From DATLXU01 sp035575515 (lineage in GTDB: Bacteria; Acidobacteriota; Blastocatellia; UBA7656), in the NCBI GenBank assembly GCA_035575515.1, contig DATLXU010000080.1, positions 27,517-91,516 of the forward strand: DNA of 64,000 bases. The letters run 5' to 3'. Below, in pieces: positions 33,924 to 43,714 of the stretch. The notes under the pieces were generated by a model. That model was not told the DNA's origin and did not search any database. It saw only the letters and a program-made list of their open reading frames with translations. The position numbers and the translations under genes were made by a program. Each line of letters starts with the position of its first letter. Positions within the stretch are counted from its first letter, which is position 1.

Positions 33924-35108
33924 TTATCCCACCTCACTGCCGCATTGCGAGCAGAATCGCGCGCCCGCGTGAAGCGCCGCGCCGCAGCGATTGCACAGCG
34001 TCGGTTTGGTAGAAACAACGGTCGGCTCCGCTGGCCGCGTGCCCATTCCGCTAAGACCGAGCGGGCCTGTTTGCAATCCCACGTTGAATGATGTAACGGG
34101 ACTGCTTGCCCCGTAGCTGAATGCGGGAGCGGCATGCTGAGCCGATGGCTTAACGGCAACCTCTGCTGCGAGCAGCTCGATGTCGTAGGCTTCCTTTCGC
34201 ACGCGGCTGTCGAAATAGAGCAGCGTGAACGACGTTATCCAGATTGGCAGGCAGAGCAATCCGGCCAGTTCCCAGAACGACGATGAAACGATGCTCCACG
34301 TCGTATCGGTGAAAAGCTCGCCGCCGCCAAGCCCATAAGCGCGCATGGCGACAATCGCTGGAATTGTCAAAGCAGAAAAAAGCGACAGCCTGACGAAGTA
34401 TGCGAACAACGCTATTGCGCCCGCGCGGTGCCAGTTGTTTCTGCCCAGCCGCGATGCTCGACTTAGCGCAGCACCGGCCCGCTCGCCTTCGATCATCATT
34501 ACCTGCGGAACGAACGCCACGCGCGCAAGCACAAGCGACAGAATCATAGCGACTACGGCCACTGCTATTATTCCGACAATGATCGAAGCCGTGTACATCA
34601 CCCACGTCGGCAGCGCCGCCGAACTCAACGCCATTATGATTATTCCGGCGATTTGTATTATCACGCCCAGCACTATTGATAAGGCAAACAGCAGCGCGAT
34701 TAACAGAACGATTGAAAGAAGGGTGAGCTTTATAAGATCGGGGAGACGCCGCCTGATGACGGAAAACCATTTGCGAAACGTGATAGCCTCATTCATCATC
34801 AGGTTGTCGCCCACCACGCGCGCAAGCCCCGCGATTGTCGCAACCAGAATGAACAACCAGATGGGATAAGCAATCACGCCAAGTATCACCATTCCCGCCG
34901 CCTCTTCTCTAGTGTCAATGCTGTAGGAAGTTGAAGCGATTCTCAGGCTCGTAATTCCGTACCAGAAGATCAATGACGCGAGATAACCTGCAAGGCTCGG
35001 CACGGCTGCGATTGCAACGAGAGGCGTGAAGTTGCGGCGATAGAGTCTGACGGCGCGGTCAATCACGTCGCCCGTTGAGATTGGCTCAAGGACTGTGAAT
35101 CGTGGCAT
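33924..35108 (-). CDS. Multi-pass membrane protein with C-terminal zinc ribbon
   Basis: From the ATG at 35108 the protein has 394 residues. About six membrane helices fill residues 25-310, with a start RFTVLEPISTGDVIDRAVRLYRRNF like that of glycerophosphodiester-phosphodiesterase-type membrane domains. The C terminus ends in a zinc ribbon, CNRCGAALHAGARFCSQCG. A longer frame from 35189 exists, but its extra 27 residues lie in promoter-like sequence and lack family similarity. The function is unknown; the pairing with a DUF4129 protein is a recurring arrangement. Confidence 0.7.
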   Translation of the reverse strand: MPRFTVLEPISTGDVIDRAVRLYRRNFTPLVAIAAVPSLAGYLASLIFWYGITSLRIASTSYSIDTREEAAGMVILGVIAYPIWLFILVATIAGLARVVGDNLMMNEAITFRKWFSVIRRRLPDLIKLTLLSIVLLIALLFALSIVLGVIIQIAGIIIMALSSAALPTWVMYTASIIVGIIAVAVVAMILSLVLARVAFVPQVMMIEGERAGAALSRASRLGRNNWHRAGAIALFAYFVRLSLFSALTIPAIVAMRAYGLGGGELFTDTTWSIVSSSFWELAGLLCLPIWITSFTLLYFDSRVRKEAYDIELLAAEVAVKPSAQHAAPAFSYGASSPVTSFNVGLQTGPLGLSGMGTRPAEPTVVSTKPTLCNRCGAALHAGARFCSQCGSEVG

Positions 35109-35199
35109 CGGTGTCAGATTATAACACGCCGCCAAGCAGCGACACCCGAATGCATCGGCTGCCATCTCGCTTATTGGAGAAGCGCTCAAAAGAAAACTA

Positions 35200-35229
35200 T
35201 TGACCCGAATCTCGATTCAACATTAGTAT
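35200..35229 (+). promoter_or_regulatory. Candidate promoter for the HD-GYP regulator gene
   Basis: TTGACC (35200-35205) and TAGTAT (35224-35229) are 18 bp apart, in an otherwise AT-rich divergent gap about 90 nt before the start codon. Confidence 0.4.
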
Positions 35230-35320
35230 GGGCGCTATCAGATGAAGTAACAATAATAACGGGCAGAAATCGTCTTACTTACTCCCCTGAAAGATTGAAC
35301 CGCTAGTTTTTCTCACCGTT

Positions 35321-36457
35321 ATGGGTAACAGCGATCAACAACGCCCGCAGACTACTGCGGCAAGCAGGCAGGAGGCTGATCCCTTGAAGCCTGTCGTCCT
35401 CGTGATTGACGATGACGACGACACACGCGAATTGATGCGCGCGGTGCTGTCTGGCGACTACGATTGCGACGAGGCTCGGGACGGCAAGCAAGCTCTCGAA
35501 AAGATTTCCGCGAACAGGTACTCCGTTATACTGGCCGATCTGATGATGCCGAACCTTGACGGCTATACTGTCATATGCGAAGTTGCGGCGCAGGCTCCGA
35601 CTACGCCCGTTATAGTGGTGACAGGACTTTCCGATTCGCAGAGCGCGATCAAAGCGATGAGGATGGGCGCGTTCGACTACATCATCAAGCCGTTTGATCC
35701 CGATCAGCTTGATCTGACGGTCAAGCGCGCCATCAGTCATCACGCGATGTCTGAAGCTGCGCGTGCGCACGAGCGACAGGTGGCCGAGTACGCCGAACAG
35801 CTTGAAAAAGCCAACAAGGGCTTGAGCATCGCGCTTGCCGAGCTGGATTCGACTTATCACGCGATACTGAGCGCGCTGACGACCGCGCTCGAAACGCGCA
35901 ACATAGAAACGCGCGGGCATTCGGAGCGAGTTGTCATCTACAGCCTCAGGCTTGCGCGCGAGCTTGGGCTTGATGACGCGCAGATGCGCGCGCTTGAGCT
36001 TGGCGCGTTGCTTCACGACATAGGCAAGATCGGAGTTGAAGACCGCATACTGCTCAAGCCCGAACACCTCACGCCCGTCGAATGGCGCGAGATGAAGAAG
36101 CACACGGAAATTGGCTCGCGAATAATCGAGGGCATACCGCGATTGCGCCCCGCGCTTGCCGTCATCACTCAGCACCACGAGCGATGGGACGGCAGCGGTT
36201 ACCCGGCTGGGCTTGCGGGCGAGCAGATTGACATCAAGGCCCGCATATTCGCCGTCGCCGACGCGCTCGATGCGATCACGTCGAATCGCCCTTACGACAA
36301 AGCGCGCAGTTTTGAGGAGGCGTGCGACGAGTTGAAACGAGGCGCGGGCAGGCAATTCGATCCTTCAGTGGTTGAGGCGTTTTGCCGGGTTCCGATTGAA
36401 GAGTGGGCGTCGCTTGCGCAGGGCTTGGGATTGGCGGCCAACAGCGGCCAATCATAG
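35321..36457 (+). CDS. Response regulator with HD-GYP domain (probable cyclic-di-GMP phosphodiesterase)
   Basis: A receiver domain (about 25-140; VLVIDDDDD, phospho-acceptor in VILADLMMP, Lys in YIIKPF) is joined by a coiled linker (about 145-190) to an HD-GYP domain. The latter has GALLHDIGKIGVEDRIL (HD), HHERWDGSGYPAGL (GYP) and ARIFAVADALDAITSNRPY. HD-GYP proteins with these motifs hydrolyse cyclic-di-GMP. The cognate kinase is not adjacent. The start has a weak ribosome-binding site. Confidence 0.93.
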   Translation: MGNSDQQRPQTTAASRQEADPLKPVVLVIDDDDDTRELMRAVLSGDYDCDEARDGKQALEKISANRYSVILADLMMPNLDGYTVICEVAAQAPTTPVIVVTGLSDSQSAIKAMRMGAFDYIIKPFDPDQLDLTVKRAISHHAMSEAARAHERQVAEYAEQLEKANKGLSIALAELDSTYHAILSALTTALETRNIETRGHSERVVIYSLRLARELGLDDAQMRALELGALLHDIGKIGVEDRILLKPEHLTPVEWREMKKHTEIGSRIIEGIPRLRPALAVITQHHERWDGSGYPAGLAGEQIDIKARIFAVADALDAITSNRPYDKARSFEEACDELKRGAGRQFDPSVVEAFCRVPIEEWASLAQGLGLAANSGQS

Positions 36458-36568
36458 AAACGCAAGTTTGAATCGTTGATTGTTAGACGGCTAACTTACT
36501 TGAAATTGCTTCTCTAATAGACTGTCACCTGAAGACGTACAATCCTTGAGAAAATGTCTGGCTGAATG

Positions 36569-36650
36569 GCCGGTCTGATAGCCCGATTCGGAAGGGGAAA
36601 AAATGCGAACCGTCTTTTCCATCGGGCCTTGTCGGACCGGCTTTATTTCT
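36569..36650. ncRNA. Long stem-loop between convergent genes
   Basis: GCCGGTCTGATAGCCCGAT (36569-36587) pairs with ATCGGGCCTTGTCGGACCGGC (36621-36641) with a small internal mismatch and bulge; an inner GGAAGGGGAAAA/TTTTCC extends the stem. The sequence CTTTATTTCT follows on the plus strand. It may be a large terminator for the HD-GYP gene or a structured RNA. Confidence 0.45.
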
Positions 36651-36729
36651 GAGGGAGAAGCCGCCCAACTTCTCGCCGACACTCACAGCAATTGATAACT
36701 CAAACTCAGCGGCGGACCAGTAGCCGGGT

Positions 36730-37449
36730 TCAACCAGCCGCGCGGATTCTTTCATTCTGCCTGCCATGGTCGCCCTCAACGAAAGCCAGAAGTCCCGTGC
36801 GATTGATCGTCAATTTGCCTTTGCGGCTGTATTCGACAAGCCCGCGCTCGCGCAGGCGGCTGAGCGCAGTTGACACGACTTCGCGCCGCGCCGACACCAT
36901 CTGCGCAAGCTCTTCCTGAGTGATGTAGTATTCAAGCTCGACGCCGCGCTCGGTTTCGCGCCCAAACTCGTCGCCCAGCCGCAGCAGCACTTTCGCCAAC
37001 CGCTCTGGCAAGTTGTCGAACGAGAATTCGCAGATAATTTGATAGGCGCGCGACAATCGCTGGCAGACCGATACAAGGAAGTTATAGAGTGCGTCTTTGT
37101 TATTCTGCAGGTGCGCTATCAAGTCGCCGAATTTTATCTCGACTATCTCGCTCGGCTCCATCGTCATAGCCATCTCGTTGCGCTTGCGGTCGCAGAGGCA
37201 GAACTCGCCGAATATCTCGCCCGGCTTGTTGACGCTCAGGATTATCTCGCGCCCTTCTTCCGAGATAGCCGTCAGCTTTACAAGCCCGCGACGCAGGAAA
37301 TAGATGCTGTGCGCCTCGTCGCCCATGCTGTAGACGATCTGGTCGCGGTCATAGGTGCGGGCCGGTCGCGCCGTCAGCTTTTCGCACAGGCCGCCCTGAA
37401 AGACGCTCGACAATGCCGCGCACTCGTCGTGCGTGGAAAGATCCAACAT
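36730..37449 (-). CDS. Crp/Fnr family transcriptional regulator
   Basis: The 239-residue protein has a cyclic-nucleotide-binding-like beta-barrel (IYFLRRGLVKLTAISEEGREIILSV, GEIFGEFCL), a long dimer helix and a C-terminal winged helix (ITQEELAQMVSARREVVSTALSRLRERG), the HTH of Crp/Fnr proteins. The N terminus lacks the Cys cluster of true Fnr, so the ligand is unknown. I chose the ATG at 37449, which begins the family's helical start; a frame from 37527 is longer by 26 residues of atypical sequence. It is divergent from the crotonase gene and may control it. Confidence 0.9.
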   Translation of the reverse strand: MLDLSTHDECAALSSVFQGGLCEKLTARPARTYDRDQIVYSMGDEAHSIYFLRRGLVKLTAISEEGREIILSVNKPGEIFGEFCLCDRKRNEMAMTMEPSEIVEIKFGDLIAHLQNNKDALYNFLVSVCQRLSRAYQIICEFSFDNLPERLAKVLLRLGDEFGRETERGVELEYYITQEELAQMVSARREVVSTALSRLRERGLVEYSRKGKLTINRTGLLAFVEGDHGRQNERIRAAG

Positions 37450-37615
37450 AATTCTCACACTCCAAAATAGAATTTGACTGGCTGTGCTTCGATTATAGCA
37501 TCCGTGACGGAACCGAACAAATTTCAAGCGCCTGCGCCGCTTCGTTGCAAACCAATCGGCTTTTAAGAGACAATTACGCCGCCTTCAATCTCATCAACTG
37601 CGAAAGGAAAACGAG

Positions 37616-38404
37616 ATGGCCTCTACAGATAAGCTCCTTGTCACGCTTGACGACAGCATCAAGCGAATAACGTTCAATCGCCCTGAGCGGCGCAACTCGG
37701 TCGATTCGGAAACGGTGGCGCTGCTTCACGAAGAGATTCAGCGATCAGCCGAAGATTCGTCGCGCGTGATAATCCTGACTGGCGCGGGCGAGGCGTTCTG
37801 CGCGGGCGCAGACCTTCAGGCGACGAGCGAGCACGATATACGAAAGATTGACGTGACGGCTTCGCTGCGCTCGCACACGAACCCGACTATCGTGGCGATG
37901 CGAAACCTGCCCAAGCCCATCATCGCCCGCGTGCACGGGCCTGCCGTCGGCGTCGGCTGCAACTACGCGCTCGCATCCGACATCATCATCGCATCTTCGC
38001 AGGCGAAGTTCGGGCAGGTCTTCGTGAAGATAGGATTGATGCCCGACGGCGGCTCGACATATTTTCTGCCGCGCATAGTCGGCTATCATAAAGCCTTCGA
38101 GCTTATGACGACTGGCGACATCATAAGCGCAAGCGAGGCGCACGCGCTCGGCATCGTCAACCGCGTCGTGCCGTTTGAAGAACTGGACAGCACGGTTGAC
38201 GAGATAGCTGCGCGGCTCGCGGCGGCTCCGGCGATTGCGATTGCAAAGATCAAGCAGGGCCTCAATCACGGCGAGCGGTCGGACCTTGCGTCGGCGCTTG
38301 AGTTTGAGGCGGTCAATCAATCGGACTGCTTTCACTCGGAAGATTTTCTCGAAGGCGTGACGGCCTTCATCGAAAAGCGCAAGCCCGTCTTCAAAGGAAA
38401 ATGA
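37616..38404 (+). CDS. Enoyl-CoA hydratase/isomerase family protein
   Basis: The 262-residue protein is a crotonase: ITFNRPERRNSVDSETVALL, the oxyanion-hole segments GAGEAFCAGADL and VHGPAVGVGCNYALASD, and GLMPDGGSTYFLPRIVG. The position of the usual catalytic Glu in SKAKFGQVFVKIGL is replaced, with Asp in the DGG segment, so it may be an isomerase rather than a hydratase. It would act on an acyl-CoA in the cytosol. AAAGGAAA lies before the start. Confidence 0.9.
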   Translation: MASTDKLLVTLDDSIKRITFNRPERRNSVDSETVALLHEEIQRSAEDSSRVIILTGAGEAFCAGADLQATSEHDIRKIDVTASLRSHTNPTIVAMRNLPKPIIARVHGPAVGVGCNYALASDIIIASSQAKFGQVFVKIGLMPDGGSTYFLPRIVGYHKAFELMTTGDIISASEAHALGIVNRVVPFEELDSTVDEIAARLAAAPAIAIAKIKQGLNHGERSDLASALEFEAVNQSDCFHSEDFLEGVTAFIEKRKPVFKGK

Positions 38405-38407
38405 TTC

Positions 38408-38440
38408 GGTTGCGGATTGCGGATTGTTGATTGAGGATTA
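38408..38440. repeat. Heptamer direct repeat (ATTGCGG type), one arm only
   Basis: attgcgg-attgcgg-attgttg-attgagg-att follows the crotonase stop with a 7-bp period. Unlike the other arrays, no matching inverted arm is seen. Confidence 0.65.
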
Positions 38441-38483
38441 ATCTTTGCGCGAGGTCAGGTTCGCGCAGAATTCAGAACTAATA

Positions 38484-39494
38484 ATGGCTCTTGTAAAAAG
38501 GATCGTTCTGCTGCTTGCTGCTTCAATGCTGCTGGCGTCAATCGTCGCGGGCTACAGCAATCAAGATGGTGAGACGGCGGCAGCCGCGAATATCTTCATG
38601 CAGAGTTGCAAGGACTGCCACGGCGCGGACGGGCGCGGCGGCCTGCCCGGCCAGCCTGATTTCAGAAATCGCGACTGGCAAACGAGTGTGACCGACGAGC
38701 GATTGTTCAAGGTCATCAAGTTCGGCAAAGAGCCTATGCCGTTTTTCTACGGCGCGCTAACCGACGCCGAGATAACTGCGCTCGTAAAATACATCCGCTC
38801 GCTCGCCAGTTCTGATACAACTCGAAGGAGCGATGCAAACGCAAATGACGAGTCGCATGCGAGCGCGCCATCGCAGCAAACAAACAACTGCGTCGAGTGC
38901 CATCGAAAGCAGAGTGATGGGATTGTGAGCCTTTATTCCGAAAGCGTCCACGCGCGGGCTTCAATCTCGTGCAGCCGGTGTCACGGCGGCGAGCCTGCGG
39001 CATCTGACAAGCAAGCCGCGCACGCGGCGCTATTCACTGGCAAGCCTTCGCGCAAAGAAACTATCGCGATGTGCGGCTCATGCCACGCGACCGAGCGCGA
39101 AGCCTTTATGAGCGGACTCCATTTTCAAAAGGCGATTAATGAAGCGCGGCTCGATTGCGCCGAGTGCCACGGCGCACACACGGTCGGGGCGCGGGAAAGC
39201 AGCTTCAGCTTTGTCACTTTTTGCGCGGGCTGTCACGGGCTTGAGTACATACCTGAGCTTCCGAAGGATTTTCAAAAGCTGCTTGCCGCCGCCGATGATG
39301 ATATGGAAGTTTTCCGCAAGCTCAAAACGGTGGGCCGCGCGCCGAATGATGAACTGATGGCGCGGCATAAAGAGTTGAGCCGAGCGATTGGCGACATAGT
39401 TCACAGAACCGATCTGCACGGCGGCATCGAAAAGCTGCCGCAGATTTTGAAGCTCGCAGATGAATCGAGACGTTCAGCAGAGCAAGAGAAGTAA
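38484..39494 (+). CDS. Secreted hexaheme c-type cytochrome
   Basis: From the ATG at 38484 the protein has a signal peptide (ALVKRIVLLLAASMLLASIVAG) and six heme-binding CXXCH motifs: CKDCH, CVECH, CSRCH, CGSCH, CAECH and CAGCH. The first lies in a class I cytochrome c domain (about 30-115); the other five are in a separate multiheme region resembling NapC/NrfH-type or doubled-CXXCH domains. It could carry electrons in the periplasm. A frame from 38445 adds 13 residues before the signal peptide and is less likely. The gene next downstream encodes an MFS transporter. Confidence 0.88.
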   Translation: MALVKRIVLLLAASMLLASIVAGYSNQDGETAAAANIFMQSCKDCHGADGRGGLPGQPDFRNRDWQTSVTDERLFKVIKFGKEPMPFFYGALTDAEITALVKYIRSLASSDTTRRSDANANDESHASAPSQQTNNCVECHRKQSDGIVSLYSESVHARASISCSRCHGGEPAASDKQAAHAALFTGKPSRKETIAMCGSCHATEREAFMSGLHFQKAINEARLDCAECHGAHTVGARESSFSFVTFCAGCHGLEYIPELPKDFQKLLAAADDDMEVFRKLKTVGRAPNDELMARHKELSRAIGDIVHRTDLHGGIEKLPQILKLADESRRSAEQEK

Positions 39495-39515
39495 GTCAAC
39501 CAACGAGGTGAGCCG

Positions 39516-40883
39516 ATGAGTTTTAGAAACAAGGCGTGGTTTGCGCTCGCGGTGTTGTTCGCCATCAACACTATGAATTTCTTCGACCGCCAGATTCTGG
39601 GGGCTGTCGGCGAAACGATTCGCGACGAATGGAAGCTGAGTGACACCGCGCTCGGCTCGCTCGGCACGGCCTTCACTTTGCTTTACGCCGCCGTCGGCGT
39701 GCCGCTCGGAAGGCTCACCGATAAATTCACTCGCAAATGGCTATTGGCCTTAGGCGTTACGGTCTGGAGCGCATTCACATGGTTTTCCGGCATAGCTCGC
39801 AACTTTTCTCAACTATTTTACGCGCGGCTCGGCGTAGGCGTCGGCGAAGCGGTCTGCGCGCCCGCTTCGACTTCGCTCATAGGCGATCTGTTCCCTGCCT
39901 CAAAGCGTGGCCGCGCGCTTTCGATCTTCATGTTCGGCCTGCCGCTTGGCATTGCCTTGAGCTATTTCGTGAGCAGTTGGGTTGAGCAAAAATACAACTG
40001 GCGCGCGGCGTTTTACATCGCGACGATTCCGGGTCTCGTCTGCGCACTGTTTGCGATGATGATGCGCGAGCCTAAGCGCGGCGCGTCCGAAGTGCACAAC
40101 ATCAGCAACCTCAAGCGCGAAGGCTCGCCCTACTTGCTCGTGCTTTCGATACCGACGATGTGGTGGATAATAGCGTCGGGCGCGCTTCACAATTTCAATA
40201 TGTATGCGATAGGCGCGTTCCTCGCGCCTTTCCTCAGGCGGGTTCATCATCTCGACAAGCTCGACGCGGGATTGGTTTCGATGGTCGCTTACGGCCTGTC
40301 AGGGATTCCGGGACTTTTTCTTGGGGGAATAATCGGAGACGCGATAATGAGGCGCAAAGCGAACGGGCGATTGCTCGTAGGCTCTGTCGCGGTGCTCATC
40401 TCAGTTCCTCTCGTTTACCTCGCGCTCGGCAGGCCCGTCGGCGACACCGTAGGATTTACAACACTGATGACGCTCGGCCTTGCGACGATGTACGTCTATT
40501 ACTCGACCGTGTACTCGACGATTCAGGATGTGATCGAGCCGTCGCTTCGCGGCACCGCGATGGCGATTTATTTCTTTGCGATGTACGTGCTCGGCGCATC
40601 GCTCGGCCCCGTCGGGATGGGAGCCTTGAGCAATTACTTCACTGAACGGGCTGCGATTGCGAACGGCGTGACCGATATGAGCTTCGATGCCTTGAAGCCT
40701 TATGCCCCGCAAGGCCTGCACTCGGCGCTCTACATAATTCCGGTTCTGAGCATACTTCTCGCGCTGGTTCTGTTTGCAGGCTCGCGCACGGTCATTAAAG
40801 ACATGGACAAGCTACAACACTGGATGCGCGAATCTGCTCGCAAGCAGGAGGCAGAAGACGCAAAGGCCGAAGCCGCGTTGTAA
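39516..40883 (+). CDS. Major facilitator superfamily transporter
   Basis: The 455-residue protein has 12 predicted helices, the MFS start MNFFDRQILGAVGETI, the loop motif GRLTDKFTRK and AGLGVGEAVCAPASTSLIGDLFP-like sequence in the fourth helix region, as in the spinster-like branch. The substrate cannot be deduced. ACGAGG lies before the start. Its stop overlaps the start of the beta-propeller gene (TAATG), so translation is probably coupled. Confidence 0.92.
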   Translation: MSFRNKAWFALAVLFAINTMNFFDRQILGAVGETIRDEWKLSDTALGSLGTAFTLLYAAVGVPLGRLTDKFTRKWLLALGVTVWSAFTWFSGIARNFSQLFYARLGVGVGEAVCAPASTSLIGDLFPASKRGRALSIFMFGLPLGIALSYFVSSWVEQKYNWRAAFYIATIPGLVCALFAMMMREPKRGASEVHNISNLKREGSPYLLVLSIPTMWWIIASGALHNFNMYAIGAFLAPFLRRVHHLDKLDAGLVSMVAYGLSGIPGLFLGGIIGDAIMRRKANGRLLVGSVAVLISVPLVYLALGRPVGDTVGFTTLMTLGLATMYVYYSTVYSTIQDVIEPSLRGTAMAIYFFAMYVLGASLGPVGMGALSNYFTERAAIANGVTDMSFDALKPYAPQGLHSALYIIPVLSILLALVLFAGSRTVIKDMDKLQHWMRESARKQEAEDAKAEAAL

Positions 40884-43561
40884 TGGCAATGCGAAGGATC
40901 AATAGTAGAAGCATTCTTTCGTTAATCTGCGCGCTGCTCATTGCTGCGGGCGATCTTTCATTCGCGCGCTCACATATCGAAGCGGCGACTAAGAAACGCT
41001 CTACGCTTCGTCATCAAAGATCGAGTACAAAACACCGCGCCAAAAGAAAAAAGAATTTGCCGCTCAACTCATCGAAGCGGCCCGTATCGCTTCCGCGTGA
41101 GATGAGCGAACAAGAAGACACCGAAGCCCGCAGCGATTGGTTCTTATCTCAGCGGCTCTATCCATCAAACACGCTGCCTGAGGATGCGCGGCGGCGCGCA
41201 TGGGAATCTGTTTCGCGGATGCGCACAGAATCGCAAGTGACGCCCGCAGCCAGCCGCGCGTGGCGAGCCATCGGCCCATCGCCTACGATTTCGGCCTTTC
41301 GCGGTTGGGGCGTGACAAGCGGGCGCATCAACGCGATTGCCTTGTCGCCTGCCCATGCCCAGATAGTCTTAATTGGCAGCGCGACGGGCGGCATCTGGCG
41401 GTCGACCGACAGCGGCGCTTCGTTTGTCCCTGTTACAGACGATCAGGTTGATCTCGCGGTCGGCTCAATCGCTTTTTCAAAGAGCAACCCGTCAATCGTC
41501 TATGCGGGGATGGGCGACGCGAAAGTCGGCTATCTCGGAAGCGGCGTGTTGAAGTCGACAGACGAAGGGCGAACGTGGTCGCGCGTGAGCAACAACTCAT
41601 TGCCCGCGCCTGGCACGATCAGCAAAATCGAAGTCGACCCGGCTGATTCAAATCGCCTCTACGTCGCACAATACCTGCGCCTCGCCGACGCGAAGACAAC
41701 TTCGAGCGGCGTCTACGTTTCTGCGGATGGCGGCGTCAATTGGCAGAAGACTCTCACGGGCGGGGCGCGCGATGTTGTGATTGACGCCGCGAACCCGCGA
41801 ACTATCTATGCGGGCCTCGTGCGAGTCGAAAAAGAGGCGGACGCGACGCCGGGCATCTATCGCTCGACCGACAGGGGCGCAACGTGGACTAACATCTACG
41901 CGCTTTCTTACGACGCAGGCAGGCGGCCCGACGTGAAGATGGCTGTCACGCCTGCAAACGCGCAGGTGATTTACTGCTACGCGGGCGGCTTCATCGGGTC
42001 GAGGTTTGAAGCGCGATTTGTCGTCAGCACAAACGGCGGCGCGACGTGGATGGACCGCGGAACGTCGGGGTTCGATACGGCGCAGTTGGGCTATAACTCA
42101 TACGTTGTGGCGGACCCGCGCGATATGAACACTGTTTATCTAGGCTCGCGCGATTTGTATAGAACGACGGATGGCGGCGCGACGTGGCAGAACCTGACGG
42201 GAAACTTTTTCAATTACGGCGATGGCTTTTACTCCTACGTCCCTGAAAACGGGAAGTCGCACCCCGACCAGCATGCATTCGCGTTCGTGCCCGGAAGCTC
42301 TTTGCAATTTTATATCGGCAACGACGGCGGCATATCGAAGACCTTTGATGGGGGGCGCACGTTTCAATCTCTGAATTCAACGCTCACGCTTTCAATGTTC
42401 ATTGGCATCGCGATTCACCCGACCGACGCGAGCCTCACCATCGGAGGGACGCAGGACAACGGCACGCAGCGACGATTCGCGCAATCCACAAACTGGCGAG
42501 AAGTCGCGCCGGGTGATGGCGGGCGCGCGGTAATTAATCCGTTGGATCCGAGCGTGGTTTTCTTCACAGGCATTCGCGGGGAGGTTGCTCGCTACTATGA
42601 TTACGGCCAGAGCTATGATCGTCATGTGGCCTTTGGCGAAACGTTCGGCGAGCCGCAGGACAATCCGCGAATCGCATTCTACCCGCCGTTCACCGGCAAC
42701 GAGGTTGACTCGACGCTTTACATCGGGACGTGGCGATTGTTTACGAGCACCGATCTAGGTAACACGTGGAGCGCGCCCGGCGGCGATATGGATTTGACAA
42801 AAGGCGTGAACGAAAGAGGGCGCGATGTTGTGACTGCAATCGGCATCAGCCGCTCGGATGCAAGAGTGATTTACACAGGCTCGGCGCAGGGCCGCGCGAT
42901 GCGAACAACCGACAGTGGCGCGACGTGGACGGACGTGACGCGCGGCCTTCCTGACCGCTTTATCACAAGCGTCGTGGTCCATCCGACGAACCCGCAGGTG
43001 GCCTACATCGGCGTTTCAGGTTTCAACACGACGCACATCTTCAAGACCACAGACATGGGCGCGACGTGGACTGCGGCGAGCAGCGGATTGCCAGACATTC
43101 CTGTGAACGCGCTGTTGATTGATCCGAACTCAGCCGACACGATTTATGCCGGAACCGACGTCGGAGTTTTTCAATCGGTTGACGGCGGAGCGATCTGGCG
43201 CGATTTCAGCAAAGGGCTGCCGCCCGTGATAGTCATGGGATTTGCAGCGCAATCTAACGGGTTGATTCAAGCGGCAACTTACGGACGCGGAGTTTATGAG
43301 ATAGTGGCAGCCGAGCGGCCCGTGATTAGCTCAATCACATTTGACGGGAAAAAGAGAATGACGATTGAGGGCAGCGGCTTCGATGAAGACTCGCGCGTGT
43401 TAATCAACGGCGAGGACAGGACAGATTTTCTCAGGTCGGTATCGGACACATCATTGCGAGTCGTGGGCAAATCGAAAAAGCTCAGTTTGAAAGAGGGCGA
43501 CAACTCTGTCCAGGTCATCAACTCAAACGGCGCGTCGAATGTGTTTACGTTAAAGATTTGA
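40883..43561 (+). CDS. Secreted beta-propeller protein with eleven Asp-box (BNR) repeats
   Basis: The 892-residue protein has a signal peptide and a Lys/Arg-rich segment, then two propeller-like halves. Asp-box motifs of the S/T-x-D-x-G-x-T-W kind occur about eleven times, e.g. STDSGASF, STDEGRTW, SADGGVNW, STDRGATW, TTDGGATW, STDLGNTW, TTDSGATW and TTDMGATW. Such repeats mark sialidase/sortilin/VPS10-like propellers, here without a clear catalytic site. The C-terminal 80 residues look like an IPT/TIG domain (ITFDGKKRMTIEGSGFDEDSRVLING). It is translated with the MFS gene and is presumably outside the cytoplasm. Confidence 0.88.
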   Translation: MAMRRINSRSILSLICALLIAAGDLSFARSHIEAATKKRSTLRHQRSSTKHRAKRKKNLPLNSSKRPVSLPREMSEQEDTEARSDWFLSQRLYPSNTLPEDARRRAWESVSRMRTESQVTPAASRAWRAIGPSPTISAFRGWGVTSGRINAIALSPAHAQIVLIGSATGGIWRSTDSGASFVPVTDDQVDLAVGSIAFSKSNPSIVYAGMGDAKVGYLGSGVLKSTDEGRTWSRVSNNSLPAPGTISKIEVDPADSNRLYVAQYLRLADAKTTSSGVYVSADGGVNWQKTLTGGARDVVIDAANPRTIYAGLVRVEKEADATPGIYRSTDRGATWTNIYALSYDAGRRPDVKMAVTPANAQVIYCYAGGFIGSRFEARFVVSTNGGATWMDRGTSGFDTAQLGYNSYVVADPRDMNTVYLGSRDLYRTTDGGATWQNLTGNFFNYGDGFYSYVPENGKSHPDQHAFAFVPGSSLQFYIGNDGGISKTFDGGRTFQSLNSTLTLSMFIGIAIHPTDASLTIGGTQDNGTQRRFAQSTNWREVAPGDGGRAVINPLDPSVVFFTGIRGEVARYYDYGQSYDRHVAFGETFGEPQDNPRIAFYPPFTGNEVDSTLYIGTWRLFTSTDLGNTWSAPGGDMDLTKGVNERGRDVVTAIGISRSDARVIYTGSAQGRAMRTTDSGATWTDVTRGLPDRFITSVVVHPTNPQVAYIGVSGFNTTHIFKTTDMGATWTAASSGLPDIPVNALLIDPNSADTIYAGTDVGVFQSVDGGAIWRDFSKGLPPVIVMGFAAQSNGLIQAATYGRGVYEIVAAERPVISSITFDGKKRMTIEGSGFDEDSRVLINGEDRTDFLRSVSDTSLRVVGKSKKLSLKEGDNSVQVINSNGASNVFTLKI

Positions 43562-43714
43562 GCGCGCATCTCTCTCAGACTCCTCAAGGAGCATCGCCCT
43601 AAGGTCTCTCAACTAAGAGTGGCTATATCCGTAATGGTAAGAACAAGACGGTTGCGCGCTCGACATTTGATGGCCAAAATTAGAATGTGGCGCAGATTAA
43701 GGAGGAATAGCGCA
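43562..43714 (+). other. Short intergenic leader of the thioredoxin-like selenoprotein gene
   Basis: About 150 nt without a gene. AAGGAGG at 43699-43705 is a strong ribosome-binding site 9 nt before the ATG at 43715, which fixes that start. A TAGAAT box occurs upstream but lacks a good partner at the right distance. Confidence 0.5.
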
